NCBI GenBank assembly: GCA_947683425.1
Contig: CANTUQ010000037.1
Span: 3,720,001-3,784,000, forward strand
DNA length: 64,000 bases
Direction: 5' to 3'
Origin: Excoecaria cochinchinensis
Lineage: Eukaryota; Streptophyta; Magnoliopsida; Malpighiales; Euphorbiaceae
A program made the translations under genes and the position numbers. The notes under the pieces are model-generated. The model made no database searches, was not told the origin of the DNA, and was given only the letters and a program-made list of their open reading frames with translations. This document shows, one piece after another, positions 35,131 to 48,079 of this stretch (positions within the stretch are counted from its first letter, which is position 1; each line of letters opens with the position of its first letter).

Positions 35131-36186
35131 CTAATTTAATAGATTTTTATTTATTTATTTATTTTAATTTAATTTTTTTATATTTATTTTAATTTAATTT
35201 TTTATATTTATTTTAATTTAATTTAAATAATTACCAATATCATAAAAAATATAATTGACACAAATAATATAATTAAAAATATATTTATTAAAATAAAATA
35301 GCGTAACAATAATATACTATAAATAAAATTTATTACAAATAGTAAAATGTATTACAATTAGTAAATTTTCTCAAAAAAAGCTCTAACTATGTTGCTTGCC
35401 CAATGAATGTGGCCATGGCTTCAAATAACAGCACCCCATATATATCAACAACTACAAGCAAAGATAAACAAGCAAATATAAAAATAAATTTAATTAATCA
35501 AGCTAAAAGACAGCCGTAAAATAGTAAATAAGGTGACAATTGAACATGAAAAAGCAGAAACTATATATATTTAACCAATGTAAAAAATGAACCTAAATTA
35601 AAGTGGAAACAATATCCCAAGAGAGTCATAGTTGGTAAAGATTGAGCATTAGCTAGGGAATATTAGTGCAGACTCACTGCACATACATACCCACATAAAG
35701 ACACACTTGCCTTCTGACATCTCTTCAGAATAAGATTCCACCTTCTTTTTATAAATATATATATATATATATTCTTAAAAATCAAATAAAAGTATCCCCA
35801 GTAAATAAGACTATATATCATAAATCAAAAAATATAAAAAAATTACAGTTTAATTTTGAGAAGTAGAGGCAGCTAGCCCAACTATAGCTTTTCCCTTCAC
35901 TTTATCTAGTTTCCTCTTTTCTTCTTCTATTAAGACAACAAATCAAGAACTCAAGACCAATTTCATATCTCATTATTAATTCAAATTCAAAAATAGAAAG
36001 ATGGATAAGAAAACGTGATCATGCACTAGCAAATTACTAGTTTTACTTACCTCATTAAATCTTCTTTTCATTAATTCTTTCAATGCTCATAAGTCTTCAC
36101 TTTTCATCCTTAAATTTCCATATAATTGAAGTAAGTTTCCCTTTAGCTGCTGGTGGAAATTTCAGCCGAAAGGTAAAGAGATGAAG
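35131..36186. other. CACTA-2 interior, left part
   Basis: AT-rich with a TTTATTTATTTAATTT-like stretch (35145-35225) and an (AT)n run at 35757-35771. No gene recognised. The last five bases, TGAAG, are the Tekay-2 TSD. Confidence 0.5.
36182..36186 (+). repeat. Target site duplication TGAAG, left copy
   Basis: Precedes the TG of the Tekay-2 left LTR; identical to 61554-61558. Confidence 0.92.
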
Positions 36187-38849
36187 TGTAACGCCCATTC
36201 CCGACCATGTTATTAGCTCAGCTAAAGCAGTCGAGAATGATCGCCACACATCAAACACATGCACATATCACTATCATACACGCATACTAAAACTTGTACA
36301 ATTAAATTTCATAACTCACGCATTCACATGCAGCGGATATCATAAGCAAAAACTAACACCTTCACATTCTTATATACATATCGAGCACATATTGAAACTA
36401 TACTTAGTTATTACATCCGTACATATTGCATGATAAAAAAAATGATTAAACATTACATATACAAAACTCATAGCCCAAATCCCAAAACCTACACTATAAG
36501 CTCCTAAAGTTGACCGTCGGTAATACGGATTCGTCCTTCAACACACTTTGCATCCAAACCTACACGGATTATAAAAAAAAACCATGATAAGCGAGAACTC
36601 TTAGTGGGGAAACAACGTATAGCATATACATAAATATATGATAACAGATATCAAAAAAACAACATGCAAGAGTTCATACTTAAATTATTAACTTATAAGC
36701 ATGCATATAATTTATACACATAGCACAATTGCTTATACACAATCTAGTTCAACATTCATACTATTATCATATATATTCATCACAGTACATAAATCATACA
36801 TTATAAATTAATCGTTTAGGTTTATACTTATCTTGTTATTTAACTTTGCCTGCAATTCAATGATGCGGACAACGGGTATTGCATTGGTACCCTGAGGTAC
36901 AGTGAATACAGTGTATCCGTGGATAATCACATTCGCATTGGTACCCTAAGGTACAGTAAAATTAAACATATACAATGTTTCACATTGAAGAATCCAGCAT
37001 GGATTCAAATCACATTGTGATTCTAGAGGAATCGGACACATTGGGCTGCAGCATTTAGACCCTATAGGCATGCCTATCTATCCACTACTTAACTCGCAGG
37101 CTACAATTATTTAATTCAATTGTCAATTTATTTGATCACATGATCCAGCAATTACAACAAGTCATTAGAGCAAATATTAATATTGTTCTTCCGTTACACA
37201 CATTTGTAAGCCAACGACAAATCCATATTCTTGGCGACTATCATGTCAATATTTTTAACTCATCACATAGCTCATGAAATAACTTGGCATAGATTATAAC
37301 ATAACAAACCATATAAACTTATTAATCACATATGATCATCCCATTTGATATCAGCATTAAGCATTTCTTAAGTGTTATTGTACTTAATTATCATTGCTTT
37401 ACCATTCGGATATCAATCATGAATGACTAAGAATTTTCGCAAAAATAGGGTACCTCATGGTCACAACCATTTTGGTTGTCACCGTGACATACCAAAGGTT
37501 TCAAAACAGAATGTAATCTAGGGTATCTCACGGGGTCACAACCATTTTAGTTGTCACTATGACATACACCAATTACCCGAATAGAATGCATTTAGTGAGT
37601 ATCTCACAGTCACAGCCATTTTGGTTGTCACAGTGACATACTCCCTTGGTGCAAGGCAGAATGTAAATCAAGGTACCTCACGGTCACAACCATTTTGATT
37701 GTCATCGTGACATACCAAGTTCACTTAGGCAGAATGCAAACTTTACATACCTCACGGTGGAAATCTCTTAGCTGTCACCGTGACCTATGCAGGAGTTGCA
37801 AATCACAATGGTGCAACCAACCTCTTTTCTCATATCATTCACAAGACTTACCATTCAAACATTTGACTCTTATATCCAAAAGCCAACCAACTTATTAACT
37901 AGCATATTACACAATCTCAATTTCAATTAACTCAATTCAAGATGCATAGAATTTTGCACATTACATGTTCCACAACCCTAATTATAGTTCATTATATTAT
38001 GGGCATCTCTTATTCACATGCCAATAGAGTTCCTCTAGAAACACATATCATCCAATATTTTCATACTAATCACACAGCAAATACCCAAGTGTCAACATTT
38101 AACATTCAATGTAACAAAATCAACTAGCACATAACAAAACAAAGCAAGTTTCCCAAACCTTATCGCCTAAGCTCTTAATGCTCACTTAGCACTCGATTCT
38201 CCAATTTTTGCTTTTCCCTTATCCTTCTTGGTTTTTCCACTACAAGTTCCAGTCCAATTTCTAGAATTAGAGCACAACATTATTATTCACTCAATCCATT
38301 CAATTTGAAACTAGGAAGGAGTAGAAGTAGGAAACCATAATAAATCACTTACCTATCCAAAACAGAAACTTAACTTAATCATTTAGGCTCTTGATCACAC
38401 CACAGAATTTAGAGAATCAACTTAAAGAAAATGGCACACGAAGAAGAGAAAAGAGAAGCACAGAATTTAGAGAGAACAGCTAAACCATAAGCATGAAATC
38501 TGCCTTTCTCTCTCTAACTCAGTATATATTGCATGGCTCTAGAGAGGTGGCAGCTCCACAAGACCACACGTGGAGTCCACTTCTCCCACCTCAAGTCTGC
38601 CTTTTTCTCCCTTAAACACCACTAATCTTAATTCACTTGATTTAGTTAATTAATGCCTCTCAATAGTAAATTATGCACAAATACCAATGAACCACTTAAC
38701 TTATTTTATTTCTTCAATTAGGTCCTCAATTACTTACACTTATTCCTTACTCATGCACAATTAATCCAGATTTTAACACACTTCAAGTTAACATGCTTTC
38801 TAATCGTGAATAATCACTCTACCACTAGGGTACATTTCCGGCCATTATA
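36187..38849 (-). repeat. Tekay-2 3' LTR (left)
   Basis: 2663 bp, starts TGTAACGCCCATTCCCG, ends GGCCATTATA (CA changed to TA). It contains GGTACCCTGAGGTAC-type inverted repeats (about 36885 and 36940), the CCTATAGGCATGCCTATC box (37060), the hairpin array (37448-37790) and a TATATAT promoter box near 38523. Matches 58887-61553. Confidence 0.93.
37448..37790. repeat. Hairpin array CACGGT.ACAACCA..TGGTTGT.ACCGTG, Tekay-2 3' LTR
   Basis: Five units, each with arms ACGGTCACAACCA and TGGTTGTCACCGT around a short TTT loop, ending GTGACATAC. Linkers of about 30-40 bases include CAGAATG or AGAATGCATTTAGTGAG. The last unit has a different inner stem (GGAAATCTCTTAGCTGTCACC). Counterpart at 60150-60490. 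Confidence 0.9.
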
Positions 38850-38860
38850 ACTCTCCCCTC
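38850..38860 (-). promoter_or_regulatory. Polypurine tract of Tekay-2
   Basis: GAGGGGAGAGT on the minus strand, abutting the 3' LTR. Confidence 0.88.
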
Positions 38861-39619
38861 ATAAAAATAATTTCGTCCGCGAAATTCATACCTGAATCAA
38901 ATAGGTGGGGATGTTGCTCCCGCATAGCAGCTTCAGGCTCCCATATCGCCTCTTCCACTCCATGGTGTTGCCAAAGCACTTTTACAAGTGAAAATTATTT
39001 ATTTCGAAGCTACCTTACTTCTCTTGCTAGAATTGCTTTCGGTTTCTTATTGTAAGAGAAATCCGGTTGAACCTCAACTTCTTGCATAGGTATCACATGA
39101 GACTCATCTGATCGATACTTCCTCAACATAGACACATAAAAGACATCGTGGAGTTTGGCTAGAGCTGAAGGCAAAGCTAACCTATAAGCCACTGAACCCA
39201 CTTTGTCCAACACTTCGTAAGGTCCAATAAACCTTGGACTCAATTTCCCTTTCTTCCCGAATCTTAATACCTTTCTCCAAGGAGACACTTTTAAGAAAAC
39301 TTTGTCACCAACATCAAATTCAATATCCTTCCTTTTTAAATCCGCATACGACTTCTGTCTGTCACTAGCTGCTTTCAATCATTATTGAATGATTCTTGCC
39401 TTTCTTCTGTATCTCTTACCAAATCTGGTCAAACAAGCTTATGCTCACCTAATTCTGTCCAGCAGATCCGCGTTCGACACTTCCTACCATATAACACTTC
39501 ATATGGCACCATACCAATACTTGTTTGAAAACTGTTATTATAAGCAAATTCCATTAGTGGAATGTACTTATCCCAACTCTTAGAAAAATCCAGAACACAT
39601 GCCCTCATCAAATCCTCTA
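38861..39619 (-). pseudogene. pol: Tekay-2 integrase C-terminal half and chromodomain-like tail (3' side of the Tat-3 insertion)
   Basis: Reads leftwards from the Tat-3 junction: EFAYNNSFQ and LYGRKCRTRICWTE (39470-39560), then KAASDRQKSYADLKRKDIEF and GDKVFLKVSPWRKV (39290-39378), then a tail translating to WQHHGVEEAIWEPEAA (38920-38965), similar to the chromodomain-like end in Tekay-1. Stops lie near 39380 and at about 39006. Continuous in sense with 54933-55550 once the 15.3-kb insert and one TSD copy are disregarded. Confidence 0.87.
39615..39619 (+). repeat. Target site duplication CTCTA, left copy
   Basis: Precedes the TG of the Tat-3 5' LTR; identical to 54933-54937. Confidence 0.92.
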
Positions 39620-39854
39620 TGTAGACACCGGGTCCCGAGTAGCCTTGATCAGGATTACCCAATGATGAAATTAAGTGTGCCGATTTATAGGCAAAAAGAA
39701 TGAAAGTTGGAAGTGATAATTTCCTTGTTGTTTTGATTTGTTAGGAATGAAGAAAAATATATTTTAAAAATATTTTTAAATTATTTTGGGATAAAAAAGT
39801 TAGTTTTTAAATTATTGTGTTTTTATAGAAATTTTAAAAAAATATATATATATT

Positions 39855-40045
39855 TTTTCGCGTGAGTGTCGGGTTGCGGCAGCGCTCGGCGCGCGCCGCA
39901 GCTCCCCGGCGTGCAGGCAGAGCGCACGCGGGGCGTGCTCTCCCGCGCGATGGGTGGCGTACAGCGCCCAGTGAGCGCGCGACGCTGGAGACGGCTTGCA
40001 CGCTCCCCCTGCTCGCGGGAAGCCCGTCAGGCGCCCCTGTCGCCC
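39855..40045. repeat. GC-rich island in Tat-3 5' LTR
   Basis: Very GC-rich (GCAGCGCTCGGCGCGCGCC and similar) within an AT-rich LTR. The counterpart at 52188-52350 aligns at both edges but differs strongly in the middle in content and length. Overlapping open frames on both strands reflect composition only. Confidence 0.85.
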
Positions 40046-40924
40046 ATTTTCCGATTTTTTGCCCTTTTGGGCTCCAAAATTGATTTTTCTTCAATTTGTT
40101 TTGTAGAATTCAATGGTAGAACTTTTAAAATTCCAAACCTTTGATTTTCTTCAGTTTTTGGGTTTTATTGAATTTAATTCAATTTAATTCTTCCATTAAA
40201 AATCTGATTTGTTGGGGTAAAAATAAAAGGGGAATTTTGAAGGAAAAAGGGGGATTTTCTTTAGAAATTTTTTTTTCTTCTTCTTTCTTCTCTTAAACCA
40301 AATTCTCTCAATTTTTCTAAAGAATTTTTTCAAGTGAATTCTTAAGGCAAAAAGGATCTTTTTTGTTCTTGTGAATTTTCTTCATTTCATCAAACAATTT
40401 TCTACCTTGAGACAAACAAATTAATTGTTTGTTCTTGAGTAAAATTCATCTTTCAATGTTTTATTTTTCTAATCATATTCTTCAAATCAAGACAAGGAAT
40501 TGGATCATCTACCTTCATTTCTTCAAGATAAATTTGAGGGTAATTATTCTTGGCTCAATTGCTTCATTTAATTTTAATTTCATTCTTTTGCTGTTATTTA
40601 ATTAATTAACATGTAAATTCTTTTAGTTCTATCATTTTATTCTTTTCTTATTCTTTTGTTTTTATTTAATTGATTATCATGTAAATCCTTTTAGATCTAT
40701 TATTTAAGTGTTCATGTTCTTACTTCTTATTCTTTATCTAATTGTTCATACTATTATTTCTTGTTCTTATTTCTTCTTTAATTGTTCATGTTCATATCAT
40801 TGTCATCATTTTTGTTCACATATTTTATTAGTATTATCATTTAACATGTTTTAGCATAATTGGCCTATTTTATTTTCATTTTATTCTTCCTCCATATTTA
40901 ATTGGATAGTTCATCTTCTTTGAT

Positions 40925-41205
<281 letters not shown>

Positions 41206-42189
41206 GATTGTTCATATTCTTTGTTATTATTGTGTTATTATTATTGTAGTTATTGCCTTCATTAGTATTATCATCATTATCCTTATTCTTGTTTTTTTAT
41301 TATTACTATTATTATTTGTATTTCTTATGCATGCTGAATTTTATGTATATTATATTTTTTTATGCGTGCTTGGATGTTATAATTATTATTTTATGTCTTT
41401 ATGCATGTTAAATTCTATCATCATTATTTTATACTTGTTTTTTCATGTTGAATTTTATTATTATCATGTTATTTTTCCTATGCATGTTAAATTGTTAATT
41501 AATTAGATTGCATATTTTTATTATGTCATTTTAATTGGCTTGTCATACATGATGCAACTTTGATTGCCTTAATTTAATTGTTTTCATGTTATATGTTTAA
41601 TTAATTTTTTACTAACTTCACTTTTATTTATTTTTTTTCTTTTATTTTTAATATTTATTTTTATGTGTGAGTCTTTTCCATACCAAGTGGGAGCCAATGA
41701 AGATTTGAAGATCCATTTGGGAGTTGATTTGTTAATTTTTGTTATTTTCATTTCTTTTGCTTTCATTATTTTATTTTTAATATGTAATTTGTAATAAATT
41801 ATTTTTATGCACGTTAATTAAAAAAACCATAAAAATATTTCTACTTAATTAATTTATTTTTTTTTCTAAATAAAATGGGACCAATGTCCTAACTTTTTTC
41901 ATCCAAAATAAATTATCACTTTAAAATTATTTTCTTTAATTATGCATGAGAGGACTAATGTCCTCATTTTAATAAATTACCCGATTTATGTATGAATTGT
42001 ATTTTATTTACAAATGGGGGTTGTATTCCGCACCTAGTTTTGTTGTAATTTATTTTGCTTTCATTTACTTTATTTATCGCTTTTATTATATGATTGATAT
42101 GCGTTTAATTAAATTGCATTAAAATTGAATGAGAAAATGGGATGAAATGCTAAATTCAAAACTTGATTATAAACTTAACCAAGGTATGA

Positions 42190-42520
42190 ATAAATAGGGA
42201 GTCCCGAACCATCTTTGGTCTTTGGGCTCAATGAGGCGAGAGACCCATTTCAATGGGATCTCCAAGACACCTCTTGTGTCCCATAAAAAGGCTTTAACTT
42301 GCATAGTCCTAGGCTCCACGAGGCGAGAGGGCCCTCCTAATGTTCTATTAGGATGGAACCTCCAAGACCCCTGTGGCTTGCCCAAAATGGACATAGCAGC
42401 GCCGTCTTAGGCTCACTGAGGCGAGATGAACTTTCCTAATGTTTTATTGGGTGGCGACTCCATGAAATCTCCTTGTTGCCCAAAATAGACGCACTTGTAA
42501 ATACCTTACAAGTTTTCATG
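42190..42520. repeat. Degenerate tandem repeats near the end of Tat-3 5' LTR
   Basis: Three to four units of GGCTCxATGAGGCGAGAG ... TTCTATTAGGATGG ... CTCCAAGACACCTC, roughly 70-110 bp each. Same block at 54545-54850 in the right LTR. Confidence 0.75.
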
Positions 42521-42583
42521 AACCTCTCCTGATAGCCCTAAAGCGGGCCTTCGAGAAGCCACGGGATTCGGCTCGCGTTACAG

Positions 42584-42601
42584 TGGCGACTCCGCTAGGG
42601 A
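42584..42601 (+). promoter_or_regulatory. Primer binding site of Tat-3
   Basis: TGGCGACTCCGCTAGGGA one base after the LTR. Position and leading TGG fit a tRNA 3'-CCA end; Tat elements often use tRNA-Arg, but I cannot confirm which tRNA this matches. Confidence 0.8.
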
Positions 42602-43509
42602 CCTAAGATACTTCCCTTCGAATGTACCTTGGTTAAAATTTATGATTAAGTTTTAATTTAGAAATTTTATCTCTTTTCGAAATTGCATTGCATCCATGCT
42701 AGAGCCTTAGATTATGCTAGTTTGGTCCCTATTTTAACCCCGGTGCATTCCCGAAGCACAACCCTACGTTCACTCAATGTGGGGAAGTGTTAAGGATAAT
42801 CATCAGCCCAAGCCTCGTACCTTATGGTATATCAAATGGTGACCCAATCGGTCTTTATGCTCATAATGAGTTAGACCCGTTGGCAGGGACCATGGTTGGG
42901 TAGCCCTAAAGTATCCCTACCTTTGACCAAAGCTCATGTACTGGCAATAGATACTTTCACTAGGCGAAATGTACCGTAATACTGTGCTTGCTACCTGGGC
43001 CATTATATATTGAACAAAATCAGTTAAATTAAATGGTCTCCATTAAAGGCTTTTATGCCCCAATGGGCCCATCTTAATTTAGTTGAATTATTTAAATACA
43101 TAATGGCCAAACACTCATACGTGTGTACATTAAATAAGAGCTGTTATGCTACCGATTTTCCACCGTGCGCCATACGCGTCTAATGGGTTCCCTGTTAACC
43201 CTTGGATAAAGCCCACCTAGGAAAGAGACTATGCTATCTCGTGTCTGGGGGCAATAAGGTTAGAAGGATCTATCTGCTTGCATGTGTTTGTTTATGTTGC
43301 ATCAGCACGACCATGCATTGCATTTCAATCATGCATCATCCTAACGAGATGTATTTTTTTCAGCCATCATAGATTCACCCGGGTGGTTTAGGGGTCCCGA
43401 CGGTCAGTTGAGAAGGATTCCACTCTTGGGGTTACAAGAGCTAGTGCCGTATTGGAGCACAGATTCTCTTTCAGATAGTAGTGAGACTTTCTCTTCAGAA
43501 TCATCAAGT
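42602..43509 (+). other. Tat-3 leader (5' untranslated region)
   Basis: Non-coding 0.9-kb leader between PBS and gag. No tandem repeats seen. Contains a polypyrimidine run TTTTTTTCAG at 43352-43361 that looks like a splice acceptor before gag. Confidence 0.6.
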
Positions 43510-45290
43510 ATGTCTAATCCAGCTAGTGGGTCTGATGCAACTAGGGCAATGATTGCCGAGGAAGTGGGGAGAAAAATGGAAGAGTTTGAGGCTAGAATGA
43601 TGGCCATGATGGGCAATCTCGCCACTACCATAGCTGGGCAACAAGTTGCTGCTGCTCCTATTAGGGGGCCAGATGGATAAGGGGCTGTTAGGGAGGATCC
43701 CCCTGCTGTAGTTGACCCGCCTGCGGGTGAGCAAAGAGCACCAGCACCTGTTGAGCATAGAGAAGGCCCGAGATCCGAGGTTGACCTCTGGGAAGATGAG
43801 CAAGAGGAACAGATGGTGGCAAAAGGAAAGTCGCCAAAGCTAGAGGAAGAAATGTGGAGGAAGATGGAGGAGAAGTTTGAGGCTATGACAAGGATGATGA
43901 CGGTAGGAAGGGGAATGAACCCAGAGGATCATGAGTTGGATGGGGATGATCTGGTCCCCCAAAACTTCAAGATGCCTGATATCCCAAAATTTGACGGCAC
44001 CTCTGACCCTGCTACACACATCAAGCAGTATTCACTAGTCATGAAGGAGACAACTTTAACAAGGAAGCAGAAGATAGAGTACTTTTACTTGAGTCTTACA
44101 GGGGCTGCCATTGACTGGTACCATGAGCTGGATAGGAGGTCCAAAGAAGATTGGGACTTATTGACTGAAGAGTTCCTAAAGCAATACGATTACAATACCC
44201 GGATGGAGGTTACAATGAAGGATCTAGAGCTATTGCAGTAGAAGGCTGGGGAGTCTTTTCATGAATATCTCACTCGGTGGAGGAACCGGGTTATGGAGAT
44301 AAAGCGCAAACTTGATACACCTGATCAGATTCGGTTATTCATTCGAAATGCTAGCCCATATCTGAGAGATGGACTGAAAATGAAGGGGCTGAAAGATTGG
44401 GAGTCCTTGAAAGACATTGTTATAGAGGCAGAAGGAGGGGCAAGCAGTGAGGCTTATACCAAGAAGGGCTACAACAATCAAAGTGCAACCAGGTCAGCTA
44501 GTTCCAGCAGTGGTAATAGAAGTGGGAAGACAGCTGAGGTGTCAGCAACAGGAATGAATCAGAGGTACTTCTCGAATTTGGGTAGGCCTTTGTCTTGGGT
44601 ATTGAAGAGGTTGATAAAGGAGGGGAAGCTACAACCCTTACCGCCTAGGCTAGCTAGGACCCAAGGGGAGCTGGGGCATAAAGAGAACGAGTACTGTGCC
44701 TTTCACCAACATACGGGGCATCTGACAGACAATTGCTTTAAGCTGAGGCACCAGATTCAGGATTTGATCGATAGTAAGCAGATCACCGATCCTGAAAAGA
44801 GGGAGAGCAAGAAGAAGTCTAATTTCAATGTTGTGTCACCGCCTGTCTTTATGATTGGGTCGACCCTACCCGAATGGTATGTCCTTCAAGATTTGTTTGG
44901 AAATGAATACGTCGCTATCACTCGCCCTGAGGCAAGTGAAGAAGGGATTCCCGTGGCGGCAACAGACTGTTGGTTCACTAGTGAGAGTGGAGACAAAGAT
45001 GAAGAGGAGAAAGATAGAGAGTTCGCGGATCCATGGGATTCGGAGGAGGATGAAAGAGTTGGGGCTGTAACAAGAAGTGGGAGAGTGGTCCATGAAATTG
45101 AGAAGCAGCAGGACTTAGCGCAAGCACCTGTGGAGAAGGAGCCGGAAGAAAATTCCATAATAAAGCAGCTGAAAAAGACCACGGCTCAGATATCTATTTG
45201 GGACCTTCTAAGGCAGTCCCCTTCTCATAGACAGAAGTTAGTTGAGGTATTGAGTGAGTCCACCGTAGCCACTACAATTTCTCCATCTGA
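43510..45290 (+). pseudogene. gag: Tat-3 Gag
   Basis: Gag forms the particle and binds RNA. The first ATG in frame is at 43510 (MSNPASGSDAT), followed by a Met/Glu-rich predicted coiled-coil stretch EFEARMMAMM. The gag core includes KFDGTSDPATHIKQY and GAAIDWYHELDRRS (43990-44140) and FHEYLTRWRNRV after the stop. The knuckle-like YCAFHQHTGHLTDNC is at about 44690-44736 (C..H..H..C spacing typical of Tat Gags). Two in-frame stops break it, TAA at 43678-43680 and TAG at 44239-44241, and both sites read well as Gln codons before mutation. The frame continues into pol without a shift. Confidence 0.9.
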
Positions 45291-45299
45291 GCTGCTAGA

Positions 45300-45760
45300 T
45301 CTCGTCAAGGGGGGATCAGGGGAAAGACTGGTGTTTTCTGACCCATATTTGCCAACTGAAGGCCGCAATCACAACCAACCAGTATACATCAAGGCTCAAA
45401 TTAACAGCAAGCACACCGCTTGTATTATGGTTGATGATGGGTCATCCATAAATGTCTGCCCTTTGGTGGCACTTCAGGCTTTTGGGCTGGACGAGAGTAT
45501 GTTGAATAAGTCTGATCTGACCATCACAGCCTACGATAATTCTCAGAGACAGGCGTCGAAAACATTCAGAGCTCTAGCTAGGACTGGGCCCATTGAGACA
45601 GAAACGGAATTTGTGGTCTTACCTATCCCAGCAAATTTCTCAGCTCTACTTGGAAGGCCATGGTTCCATAAATTGGGAGGAGTACCGTCCACCCTACATC
45701 AAATGGTAAAGATACCTCATGAAGGGGAGGTGGTGACCATTAAAGCAACGAGAGAGAACC
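45300..45760 (+). pseudogene. pol: Tat-3 aspartic protease
   Basis: Polyprotein-processing domain. The active-site region reads IMVDDGSSINVCPL (45424-45465), with the Asp at 45433 or 45436 and the Ser-Ser-x-Asn typical of Tat proteases (usual form VDxGSS). The second block LLGRPWFHKLGGVPS (45650-45695) matches the LGRPW motif. It has no stop, and it is part of the longest open segment (44293-47085, 930 codons), which runs from Gag into RT. Confidence 0.9.
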
Positions 45761-45853
45761 AAGTGTCTGCCTTGGGGATCTCTAATCAGCCATTTAGTGG
45801 CTTTCACGTATCAGTGATTGGTGAGGAGCAGGGCTTGGCAGGTAGCCCTCAGG

Positions 45854-45990
45854 TGATGAACATGATAAAGAGGATGCACTTCCTCCCAGGGGCCGGATTA
45901 GGTAAAAATTCACAGGGGTTGCAAGATGCCATCACAACACAAGGCCAGAAAGATCGGAAGGGTCTGGGCTACAAGGGAGAGCATGGTAGG
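45854..45990 (+). pseudogene. pol: Tat-3 G-patch-like domain
   Basis: IKRMHFLPGAGLGKNSQGLQ followed by KDRKGLGYK has the Gly spacing of a G-patch (GxGLGK..G......GLGY), an RNA-binding/helicase-cofactor fold found after the protease in some Tat elements. Function in the element is not known to me. Uninterrupted. Confidence 0.8.
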
Positions 45991-46639
45991 AAAAAAGTGT
46001 CAGAGAAGATCCCCCACATTACAGAGAGTTTTGTTCCCTCATCTTCGATTTGTGCTTATACTGGAGAAGAAGAGCCTCAGTGGGTGGATAGAAAGATCAT
46101 TTCGGGGTTTGAAATTTTCAATGATTTTTTTGACTGGGATGTTGGAGTTATCAAGTCTGCAGAGAACTTCTGGGATAAGGAGATCATGACTCAATGCAGT
46201 GGCTGGGACAGGGATGGGCCCGAGGAGATTGTCACTGATAAGCTGTTAGCTACCAGGTTGAAAGGAAAGGAAAAGATGGTAGAGCCAGAGCTGAAGTTTG
46301 AAGATTTGGAGATCTCATTGGAGGTAGTTGAAAAGCCTCCACCAAGCCAAGAAGTTAAAGACCAGTCGGCTGCAACATCATTATCGACAGAAGATGAAGG
46401 CAGTAGTTGTTTAGATAGTCTTTTTATGCCAGAACTTTTTAATGACAATGTTAATGTTTCTGATTACATCAATGAGATGAATAACTTTGCTTACTTGTGT
46501 GATATTTCTGATGATTTCATTTCTCATGATCATGATGCATTCATCTTTGATATTAACTCAACTAGCACGGCTGCATTTAATCTCGGAACTTTGGAGAATC
46601 CGAAGGAATTCTTGATAGCATCAGACATAACTCCTGAGG

Positions 46640-47500
46640 AGAGGCTAAAATTTGAGAGAATATTAAAAAAATATGAAAACGTCTTTGCCTGGACCTACGA
46701 GGACATGCTGGGGATTGATCGAGATGTAGCCGAACATGCCATTCCAACTTACCCAGAGAGTAAACCGGTCAAGCAAAAGCTCATAAGACTTAGGCCAGAA
46801 TGGGCTCAGAAGGTGAAAGAGGAGATCCATAAGCAGATTGAGGCTAAGTTTCTACTGGAGGTTAAATACCCGACGTGGCTGGCTAATGTTGTTCCTGTGG
46901 CTAAAAAGGATGGAAAAGTTCGAGTATGTGTGGACTATCGGGACCTGAACAAAACCTGCCCGAAAGATGATTTTCCTCTGCCTCATATTGATGTACTGGT
47001 AGATAGTGCCGCTGCTTGCATGATGTATAGCTTCGTGGACGGGTATGCAGGGTACAATCAAATCCTTAACAAGATAGTGGATTGAATAAAGACAGCCTTC
47101 ATCACCGAGTGGGGTACATTTGCTTACCGGGTCATGCCTTTTGGACTAAAGAATACAGGAGCGACCTATCAGAGGATAGCCACCAAAGTTCTCAATGATT
47201 TGATCCACAAGGAGGTGGAGGTGTATGTTGACGACATGATAATCAAGTCAGCTACCAGAGAAGGTCACTTCGAGGCCTTGGAAAAGTTCTTTCAAAGGAT
47301 TAATAAGTATGATCTGCGCCTCAATCCCAAGAAGTGCATTTTTGGAGTTACCTCGGGTAAGCTGTTAGGCCATGTGGTAAGCCAGAGAGGAATTGAAGTA
47401 GATCCTGACAAGGTCAGGGCCATCAGAGAGATGCCAGTGCCTCATAAAGAGAAAGAGGTTAGAAGTTTCCTGGGAAAGCTTCAGTACATCAGCCGGTTTG
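46640..47500 (+). pseudogene. pol: Tat-3 reverse transcriptase
   Basis: Shows FAWTYEDMLGID (46685), VVPVAKKDGKVRVCVDYRDL (46885-46945), NKTCPKDDFPLPHID, FITEWGTFAYRVMPFGLKN (47098-47155) and the catalytic YVDD (codons 47224-47235), followed by LGHVVSQRGIEVDP and VRSFLGKLQYISRF. A TGA at 47083-47085 interrupts it just before KTAF, a position where related proteins carry ordinary residues. Otherwise full length and in one frame. Confidence 0.93.
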
Positions 47501-47559
47501 TTGCCAAGCTGGCTTCAGTATGTGAGCCCATCTTCAAGCTTCTTAGGAAGAATCAGCCG

Positions 47560-47990
47560 GTGGTGTGGAATAATGATTGTCAATTGGCTTTTGATACTAT
47601 TAAGGATTATCTCCTGAATCCTCCAGTTTTAAGACCACCACGGCATGCCAAACCATTAATCTTGTATCTGGTGATAGAAGACAATTCAGTGGGTGCCATG
47701 ATGGCCTAGGAGGATGACTTTGGGGTGGAGTTTGCTGTTTATTACCTTAGCAAGAAATTCTTGACATATGAAGCCAAATATGTGGAAGTGGAAAAGATCT
47801 ACTTAGTAGTTATTTGGGCTTTTAAGAAGTTGCGGCACTACTTTCATTCCTTCAGTGTACAAGCGGTTGCTAAGCATAACCCGCTTAGGTACCTTCAGGA
47901 AGCGCCCTCTCTGCTAGGAAAGATGGGAAGATGGTTATTATTGTTGCAGGAGTTCGATATCGAATACATCACCAGGAAAACCTTTAAAGG
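47560..47990 (+). pseudogene. pol: Tat-3 RNase H (gypsy type)
   Basis: Normal RNase H following RT: ILYLVIEDNSVGAMMA (47658-47706), stop TAG at 47707-47709 (related sequences have Gln here), then VYYLSKKFLTYEAKY and KLRHYFHSF. The nucleic Asp/Glu residues are weakly kept; in Tat elements this first RNase H is often degenerate next to the second one. Confidence 0.85.
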
Positions 47991-48079
47991 AAGAGTTGTA
48001 GCTGAGTTCTTGGCTGAGCATCCTATTGAGGGAGACCAATTCGAATACAATTTCCCAGATGAAGATGTCATGGCCATAG

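Noticed and set aside
37942..38127. 61-codon open frame conserved at 60644-60829
   Set aside because: Conservation is explained by LTR duplication; substitutions show no codon-position bias that I can see, and there is no domain.
39862..40144. Overlapping GC-rich open frames on both strands (also 52151-52387)
   Set aside because: High GC removes stop codons by chance; the two LTR copies do not preserve the frames.
42222..42410. Open frames shared by both Tat-3 LTRs (also 54479-54760)
   Set aside because: Shared because LTRs are duplicated; the frame follows degenerate tandem repeats with no known domain.
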